This document shows, piece by piece, positions 8,210 to 12,344 of a stretch of DNA of 12,344 nt. The position numbers were made by a program, and so were the translations under genes. Position 1 is the stretch's first letter; the number at the start of each line of letters is the position of its first letter. The DNA is from Tannerella sp. (lineage in GTDB: Bacteria; Bacteroidota; Bacteroidia; Bacteroidales; Tannerellaceae), in the NCBI GenBank assembly GCA_031271245.1, contig JAISWC010000165.1, positions 1 to 12,344 of the forward strand, read 5' to 3'. The notes under the pieces are model-generated. The model had not been told where the DNA came from, did not search any database, and worked only from the letters and a program-made list of their open reading frames with translations.

Positions 8210-8230
8210 AATTATGAATTATGAATTATG
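8210..8230. repeat. Three tandem copies of AATTATG in the araA-araD spacer
   Basis: The heptamer AATTATG occurs three times in a row without mismatch. The last copy runs into the araD stop codon region. On the ara mRNA this reads as repeated CATAATT, an unstructured AT-rich stretch just before the araA start in an otherwise GC-rich operon. Similar AATTATG-type runs are, as I recall, frequent between genes in Bacteroidales. A spacing or translation role is only a guess. Confidence 0.8.
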
Positions 8231-8921
8231 ATTGTCCGTAATAGGCGTCGGGGCCATGTTTCCGGTGAAAATGCTTTTTGACAAGCAGTTCGTTCATGGT
8301 CAGCGACGGATGGATGCCGTAAGCGATATATGCCATTTTGGCAACCTGCTCCAGTACTGCGGCATGGTGTACCGCTTCATCGGCATTTTTCCCCCAGGCA
8401 AACGGGCCGTGATTCCGTACCAGTGCGCCGGGCGTATGCGCGGGGTTGAGGCGGTCGAGGCGGAAGCGCTCGACAATGACGGCGCCTGTTTCTTTTTCGT
8501 AGTCGCCGTTTACCTCGGCTTCGGTCATGTCGCGCGTACAGGGGATGGCGCCGGCAAAACAGTCGGCATGTGTCGTCCCGATGTTCGGGAGGTCGCGTCC
8601 GGCCTGCGCCCACGCCGTCGCGTAGGTGGAATGGGTATGCACGACGCCGCCCGCCTCCGGAAACGCCCTGTAAATTTCCAGATGCGCAGGCGTGTCGGAA
8701 GAAGGCCTCAACCGTCCGTCGACCTGCTTTCCGTCCAGGTCGACCACGACCATATCGTCCGCCGTCAGACTCCCGTAGGGCACCCCCGAAGGCTTAATCG
8801 CTACCAGTCCGCTTTCGCGGTCAATGCCGCTTGCGTTCCCCCACGTGAAGAGGACTAATCCGTGCTTCACCAGGTCGATGTTAGCTTTGAAAACAGCTGC
8901 TTTTAATGTGTTTATCCTCAT
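8226..8921 (-). CDS. araD: L-ribulose-5-phosphate 4-epimerase
   Basis: This class II aldolase-like enzyme interconverts L-ribulose-5-phosphate and D-xylulose-5-phosphate, the last step before the pentose phosphate pathway. From the ATG at 8921 the protein is 231 aa, the same length as E. coli AraD, and aligns with it from residue 1 (MRINTLKAAVFKAN). Zinc-ligand histidines are visible as H95 and H97 in VVHTHS and H171 in RNHGPFAWGKNA. D120 lies in TTHADCF, and the C-terminal catalytic tyrosine is in AYYGQS (Y228). An in-frame ATG at 8972 would add 17 residues unlike any part of AraD. The -7 promoter box at 8952-8959 also lies downstream of that ATG, so the shorter start is preferred. It is the first gene of the araDAB-symporter operon. 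The paralogue UlaF/SgbE type is possible on sequence alone, but the neighbours decide for AraD. Confidence 0.96.
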   Translation of the reverse strand: MRINTLKAAVFKANIDLVKHGLVLFTWGNASGIDRESGLVAIKPSGVPYGSLTADDMVVVDLDGKQVDGRLRPSSDTPAHLEIYRAFPEAGGVVHTHSTYATAWAQAGRDLPNIGTTHADCFAGAIPCTRDMTEAEVNGDYEKETGAVIVERFRLDRLNPAHTPGALVRNHGPFAWGKNADEAVHHAAVLEQVAKMAYIAYGIHPSLTMNELLVKKHFHRKHGPDAYYGQS

Positions 8922-8951
8922 GACCACCCAATTAAATGATTTGTCCGGCGG

Positions 8952-8959
8952 CAAAGATA
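8952..8959 (-). promoter_or_regulatory. -7 box (TATCTTTG) of the ara operon promoter
   Basis: On the minus strand TATCTTTG matches the Bacteroidota -7 consensus TAnnTTTG exactly. It ends 30 bases upstream of the araD ATG at 8921, which leaves a short leader. No TTTG stands at the usual 19-21-base distance; the nearest is 26 bases upstream, inside the palindrome at 8985-9001. A weak or missing -33 element fits a regulated promoter. Confidence 0.7.
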
Positions 8960-8984
8960 ATGAAAAATTCAAGAATTCGGGGAT

Positions 8985-9001
8985 TCAAAATAAAATTTTG
9001 A
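8985..9001. promoter_or_regulatory. Perfect 7+3+7 palindrome, candidate operator upstream of ara promoter
   Basis: TCAAAAT, three bases, then ATTTTGA form a perfect inverted repeat. It lies 25 bases upstream of the ara -7 box, roughly -40 to -56 from the expected transcript start, a typical place for a regulator site. The AT-rich arms could also arise by chance in this AT-rich spacer. No regulator gene is in the window. Confidence 0.4.
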
Positions 9002-9021
9002 CAGCCGGTGCGACTAATTGC

Positions 9022-9054
9022 AGACCCGCCAGATTTTAAAAACCTGTCGGGTCT
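9022..9054. repeat. 33-base near-palindrome (AGACCCG...CGGGTCT), REP-like hairpin
   Basis: The two halves pair at 14 of 16 positions around a central A: AGACCCG, mismatch, CAG, mismatch, TTTT against AAAA, CTG, CGGGTCT. It sits between the two divergent -7 boxes and belongs to neither gene. The pattern resembles a palindromic repeat I recall as dispersed between genes in Bacteroidales genomes, but only one copy is in this window. It could form a hairpin in a transcript from either side, or a cruciform. Confidence 0.7.
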
Positions 9055-9088
9055 CGCCGCTAACGCAACGGGGTGTTTATTTTTTGCT

Positions 9089-9096
9089 TACATTTG
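9089..9096 (+). promoter_or_regulatory. -7 box (TACATTTG) of the rhamnosidase promoter
   Basis: TACATTTG matches TAnnTTTG exactly. It ends 32 bases before the ATG at 9129, giving a leader of about 25 bases. No TTTG is present at the usual -33 distance. The leader shows no clear Shine-Dalgarno sequence, as is normal in this phylum. Confidence 0.65.
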
Positions 9097-9128
9097 CGGC
9101 GTGAATGAACATTTAAATTGAACACGAT

Positions 9129-11822
9129 ATGAATAAAAACATTTTTCTCTTAGCGTTAATTTGCGGGATGATATTTGCTTGCGGGCAATCGAACGATAAG
9201 CTCATCCCTACTGAACTTCAATGCGAATACCAAACCGAACCGGTTGGTATAGATGTATCTGCACCCCGTTTCGGATGGCAGTTGCTTGATTCGAAACATG
9301 TCAGGGGACAGACGCAAACGGCATACCATATCCTGGTGGCAAGCTGCCGGGATAAACTGACGGAAGCGAAAGCCGACATCTGGAACAGCGGAAAAATCGA
9401 CTCTCCGCAGTCGGTTTTAGCGCCTTTCGGAGGAAAGAAACTGCAATCGAGTAGCGTCTATTTTTGGAAAGTACGGGTGTACGACAGGGACGGTAAGCCA
9501 TCGGAGTGGAGCGAGCCGGCGCGTTTTGTAACCGGCGTCCTCGACCCCAACGAATGGAACGAGGCGGCATGGATACGTCATCCCGATGCTCCGCGAGTGA
9601 AACATATCTGGTTTCGCAAAAACCTTTCGCTTGACGCCAGGCCGGGCGCAGTTTTCATACACGTGGCTTCGCTCGGACATCACGAACTGTATGTCAACGG
9701 ACAGAAAGCCGACGACCGTGTGCTCGCTCCCGCGCTGACGAACTTTAGCAAACGGCTTTTCTATGTCACTTACGACATTTCGAAACTGCTTGAAGAAGGC
9801 GACAACACCGTCGGCATCTGGTATGCGTCGGGATGGGCGAGCTACGACTGCTTTTCGCAGACGCCCGCTCTCCGTGTACGGCTCGACGGTAAAGACGTCA
9901 AAGGTAAACCGCTGACGCTCGTTTCGGATGCGACCTGGCGCTGCGCCGTCAGCAACAGCGAAGATACCCGCCATGTACGTATTTTCGACAATAACGGAGG
10001 CGAAATCGTGGACGCCCGCGCTTTCGTCGCCGACTGGAACAGCCCCTCGTTCGACGACAGCCAATGGACATACGCCGCAACGACAACCGATAACGATTCC
10101 GTCGCGCTCGAAGCGCACGATATCGACCCGTCACGGGTTATCGAAACATTCGCCGCTCAGAAAATTACCGATGCCGGCGATGGTGTTTACAAAATCGATT
10201 TCGGGAAAAACTTCACCGGATGGCTGAACATCAAATTCAGCGGTCTTTCGGCGGGCGACACCGTGGTGATCGGGTCGGCTGACGACGACCGAAGTTTTGC
10301 CGATTTCAACATTTACAATGTCTTCGTATCGTCGGGAAAAGACGGGGAAACGTTTTTGAACCGGTTTAACTATGTTGCCGGACGATATGCCAACATCAGG
10401 GGACTGCGTCAGGCGCCGAAACTGGAAGACGCCACTGCCTGCGCCGTCAGCACCGACCTGCGTCGCACGGGAAAATTCAATTCGTCGAACGAACTGTTCA
10501 ACAAAATCTTCGAGACCGACCTGTGGACGTTTCTCGCCAACACCACCGAGGGTTATACGTCGGACTGTCCTCACCGCGAACGTTGCGGCTACGGCGAAGT
10601 CGCCACGGCAACCTCGTGGGGAATTGGGCTGCCCAATTACGACGCCGGTGCGTTCTACCGCAATGTGGTGCGCAACTGGCGCGATGTGCAGCTGCCCGAC
10701 GGCTGGGGACGTAACACGGCGCCGCAGCCGAACGACGTGCACTGGGGCGGCGCCATGTGGAGCAGCGCCGGCCTGAACGTCGCCTGGGAACACTATCTTC
10801 ACTACGGCGACAAACAGATACTCGAGCTGATCTACCCGACGGCCATACGCTGGCTCGAGTTTTTGAACGCGCATGTCAGCGAGGGTCTGTTGAGAAAATA
10901 TCGCACGCATGACGGACAGTTTCTCGGCGACTGGCTGGCTCCCGGCTCGCGCAACGAATTTGGCTCAAGTTATCAGGCGGTTTATTTCAACAATTGCGTT
11001 TATGCCATGAATCTCGAAACGTTCGTGAAAATCGCCAGCCTGCTCGGCAAATCCGGCGATGCCGCTCTGTACAGCGAACGGCTCGCCGCGCTGCGTCCTG
11101 CCATTCACGCCGAATTTTACGACCCGAACACCGGAAACTATTGCGACGGAAATCAGGTGCAACAGGCTTTCGCCGTGATTACCGGCGTGGCGGACGCAGG
11201 GAGCGAAAAATCTTCCGCCCTTGCCGTCAACAGCCGGCTCAGCGAAAAACAGTATTTCGACATGGGCAGTTCGGGGCTGGTTGTCCTGCTGCATTATCTT
11301 GTCGACCGTCCCGAAACGGCCCCTCTTGCGGCGTCGATTCTTAACAGAACCGAATTTCCGGGGTACGGGTATTTCATCTCCCAGGGCGAATCGACCTGGC
11401 CCGAAGACTGGAAAATCGACGTGCCAAGTAAAATCCATACTTGTTTCACGGGTATTGCCGGATGGCTGAGCAAAGGTCTTTGCGGTATTCAACCCGACGA
11501 AAAGAATGTCGGATACAAACGTTTTACCGTCAAACCGTTTATTGTTGACGAAGTCGATTTTGCCGAGGCGTCGGTGGGTTCTCCCTACGGGGAAATCGTC
11601 AGCCGCTGGGAACGCAGGGACGGCAAAATCATTCTGTCGGTAACGGTGCCGCCCAGTACTTCGGCAACGGTGTATATCCCCGCTTCCAAACCCGGCCAAA
11701 TCACCGAATCCGGCACTCCGCTCAATGTCGCCGAAGGTGTCAGCCCGAAAGGCGCAGACAATGGCTATGCGGTGGTCGAGGTGATGTCGGGGAAATATGA
11801 GTTTACAGCGAGTGACAGATGA
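9129..11822 (+). CDS. GH78-type alpha-L-rhamnosidase, secreted lipoprotein (897 aa)
   Basis: This enzyme should release terminal alpha-L-rhamnose from plant glycans such as pectin or from glycosides. Residues 1-18 are a lipoprotein signal: a hydrophobic stretch ending IFAC, with the lipid-bearing cysteine at 18, so it is anchored to a periplasmic or surface membrane leaflet. An Ig-like N-terminal domain (about 28-138, PRFGWQL to PARFVTG) and a beta-sandwich (about 145-330) precede the (alpha/alpha)6 catalytic domain (about 455-790) and a C-terminal beta-domain. The active-site block starts DCPHRER at D479. E484 matches the general acid of characterised GH78 enzymes. The probable general base is E759 in STWPEDW. 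The following motif is GYGEVA instead of the usual GWTGDA, one residue shorter with Glu for Asp. The gene is divergent from the ara operon, which would fit use of arabinose- and rhamnose-containing pectin. A different alpha-L-sugar specificity cannot be excluded. Confidence 0.92.
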   Translation: MNKNIFLLALICGMIFACGQSNDKLIPTELQCEYQTEPVGIDVSAPRFGWQLLDSKHVRGQTQTAYHILVASCRDKLTEAKADIWNSGKIDSPQSVLAPFGGKKLQSSSVYFWKVRVYDRDGKPSEWSEPARFVTGVLDPNEWNEAAWIRHPDAPRVKHIWFRKNLSLDARPGAVFIHVASLGHHELYVNGQKADDRVLAPALTNFSKRLFYVTYDISKLLEEGDNTVGIWYASGWASYDCFSQTPALRVRLDGKDVKGKPLTLVSDATWRCAVSNSEDTRHVRIFDNNGGEIVDARAFVADWNSPSFDDSQWTYAATTTDNDSVALEAHDIDPSRVIETFAAQKITDAGDGVYKIDFGKNFTGWLNIKFSGLSAGDTVVIGSADDDRSFADFNIYNVFVSSGKDGETFLNRFNYVAGRYANIRGLRQAPKLEDATACAVSTDLRRTGKFNSSNELFNKIFETDLWTFLANTTEGYTSDCPHRERCGYGEVATATSWGIGLPNYDAGAFYRNVVRNWRDVQLPDGWGRNTAPQPNDVHWGGAMWSSAGLNVAWEHYLHYGDKQILELIYPTAIRWLEFLNAHVSEGLLRKYRTHDGQFLGDWLAPGSRNEFGSSYQAVYFNNCVYAMNLETFVKIASLLGKSGDAALYSERLAALRPAIHAEFYDPNTGNYCDGNQVQQAFAVITGVADAGSEKSSALAVNSRLSEKQYFDMGSSGLVVLLHYLVDRPETAPLAASILNRTEFPGYGYFISQGESTWPEDWKIDVPSKIHTCFTGIAGWLSKGLCGIQPDEKNVGYKRFTVKPFIVDEVDFAEASVGSPYGEIVSRWERRDGKIILSVTVPPSTSATVYIPASKPGQITESGTPLNVAEGVSPKGADNGYAVVEVMSGKYEFTASDR

Positions 11823-11884
11823 TGTGAATAATGAGTGGATAGCAGCATGTCGATGTCCCGCATCTCTGTCGGCAAAACATGTCT

Positions 11885-11954
11885 GAAATCCCTTATCTTC
11901 CGCAAGTTCCCAAGGCTACGAAGGGGACTTGCGGAAGATAAGGGATTTCTTTTT
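11885..11954 (+). terminator. Long hairpin with T tract downstream of the rhamnosidase gene
   Basis: Arms of 27 bases (11885-11911 and 11923-11949) pair fully apart from one G-T wobble around an 11-base loop. The right arm is followed by TCTTTTTG. The hairpin starts 62 bases after the stop, so it is well placed as a factor-independent terminator. The stem is about twice the usual length, so an origin as a palindromic repeat or miniature element is also possible. Confidence 0.75.
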
Positions 11955-12071
11955 GCTTCACTTGACGACATTGGGATACAGGGTGCAGGACAGGGTTGGC
12001 GGTGGCGACGGCCTGTTTTGAGGGCATTACCCTGCATTTTCCATTCAATTCTCCATGATCCATATTTGGAA
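11955..12071. other. Gene-poor spacer between the hairpin and the small orphan gene
   Basis: One frame stays open across this stretch and the hairpin, but its translation there is arginine-rich and resembles no protein I know. The region changes from GC-rich at its left to AT-rich near 12040. I see no RNA gene and no TAnnTTTG box in it. Confidence 0.4.
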
Positions 12072-12287
12072 ATGCTTAAAATTCAAGAAGACACATGGTA
12101 CGACAAGTTTAAATCAGAGGAATTCGAGAAAGAAATGCGGTTGAAAAAAGAAGGAAAACCGGTTGCCGCTCCGATGTACGATTTCTATACTTCCCCCATG
12201 GAATATACCTTCGAATTGCTGTATAGAAATAAGTTGGTAAAATTCTCATTGGAAGAAGCCATCTCAAAAATAGAGACGGTGTTGTGA
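12072..12287 (+). CDS. Small hypothetical protein (71 aa)
   Basis: From the ATG at 12072 this encodes a charged 71-residue protein without membrane segment or signal. It begins MLKIQEDTWYDKFKSEEF and ends in a helix, FSLEEAISKIETVL. Composition is AT-rich and protein-like, unlike the arginine-rich translation of the same frame upstream, so the open frame from a GTG at 11835 is not used as the start. I do not recognise the family. It could be an intact small gene or the 3' remnant of a longer one whose front was replaced by the hairpin region. No promoter box is evident upstream. Confidence 0.5.
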   Translation: MLKIQEDTWYDKFKSEEFEKEMRLKKEGKPVAAPMYDFYTSPMEYTFELLYRNKLVKFSLEEAISKIETVL

Positions 12288-12292
12288 TTTTT

Positions 12293-12321
12293 TTTGGAGT
12301 GGATTATTTTCACTACTTTTG
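12293..12321 (+). promoter_or_regulatory. Promoter reading out of the right edge (TTTG, 17 bases, TACTTTTG)
   Basis: TACTTTTG at 12314-12321 matches the TAnnTTTG -7 consensus, and TTTG at 12293-12296 lies 17 bases upstream, a little closer than the usual 19. The transcript would start near 12328 and serve a gene beyond the window. The T-run at 12288-12295 is part of the same stretch. Confidence 0.6.
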
Positions 12322-12344
12322 CCCCTGAAAATAAATTGAATTTG

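Noticed and set aside
11835..12287. A 150-codon reading starting at GTG 11835
   Set aside because: Its first 79 codons run through the hairpin and an arginine-rich non-protein-like stretch; only the part from ATG 12072 looks coding.
1..12344. tRNA, rRNA, CRISPR array, integrase or insertion sequence
   Set aside because: I saw no cloverleaf, spaced direct-repeat array, transposase motif or flanking target duplication anywhere in the window.

Overview
The window looks like chromosome from a member of the Bacteroidota, probably Bacteroidales. Three TAnnTTTG boxes, the -7 promoter element typical of this phylum, sit upstream of genes. Start codons lack clear Shine-Dalgarno sequences. The gene content also fits: an L-arabinose operon built around a sodium/sugar symporter, beside a large lipoprotein alpha-L-rhamnosidase of the glycan-degrading type common in gut Bacteroidales. 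I cannot name the genus.

Region 1 (1-3291, + strand) is AT-rich and accessory in character. A gene cut by the window edge, a Nudix-box protein with a large N-terminal extension and a tandem guanylate-kinase-like P-loop protein are joined by ATGA stop/start overlaps. A small membrane-anchored protein follows after 71 bases. By eye, the cytosolic part of the membrane protein and the N-terminus of the Nudix protein share one domain, and the visible end of the cut gene may carry its C-terminal part. Together they suggest an undescribed nucleotide-handling or signalling module, possibly for defence. This is inference, because no partner or function is visible.

Region 2 (3348-8921, - strand) is GC-rich. 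It is a compact L-arabinose operon transcribed in the order araD, araA, araB, symporter. The symporter imports the sugar. AraA isomerises L-arabinose to L-ribulose, AraB phosphorylates it, and AraD epimerises L-ribulose-5-phosphate to D-xylulose-5-phosphate for the pentose phosphate pathway. No regulator gene is present in the window.

Region 3 (8922-9128) is the divergent control region. It holds a -7 box for each direction, a perfect 7+3+7 palindrome placed like an operator, and a 33-base near-palindrome that resembles a dispersed repeat. The ara -7 box lies downstream of the first in-frame ATG of araD, so the later ATG is chosen as the start.

Region 4 (9129-11822, + strand) is a GH78-type alpha-L-rhamnosidase lipoprotein with a variant active-site motif. 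It is followed by a 27-bp-arm hairpin with a T tract. After a gene-poor stretch come a short AT-rich orphan gene (12072-12287) and a good promoter that reads out of the window.
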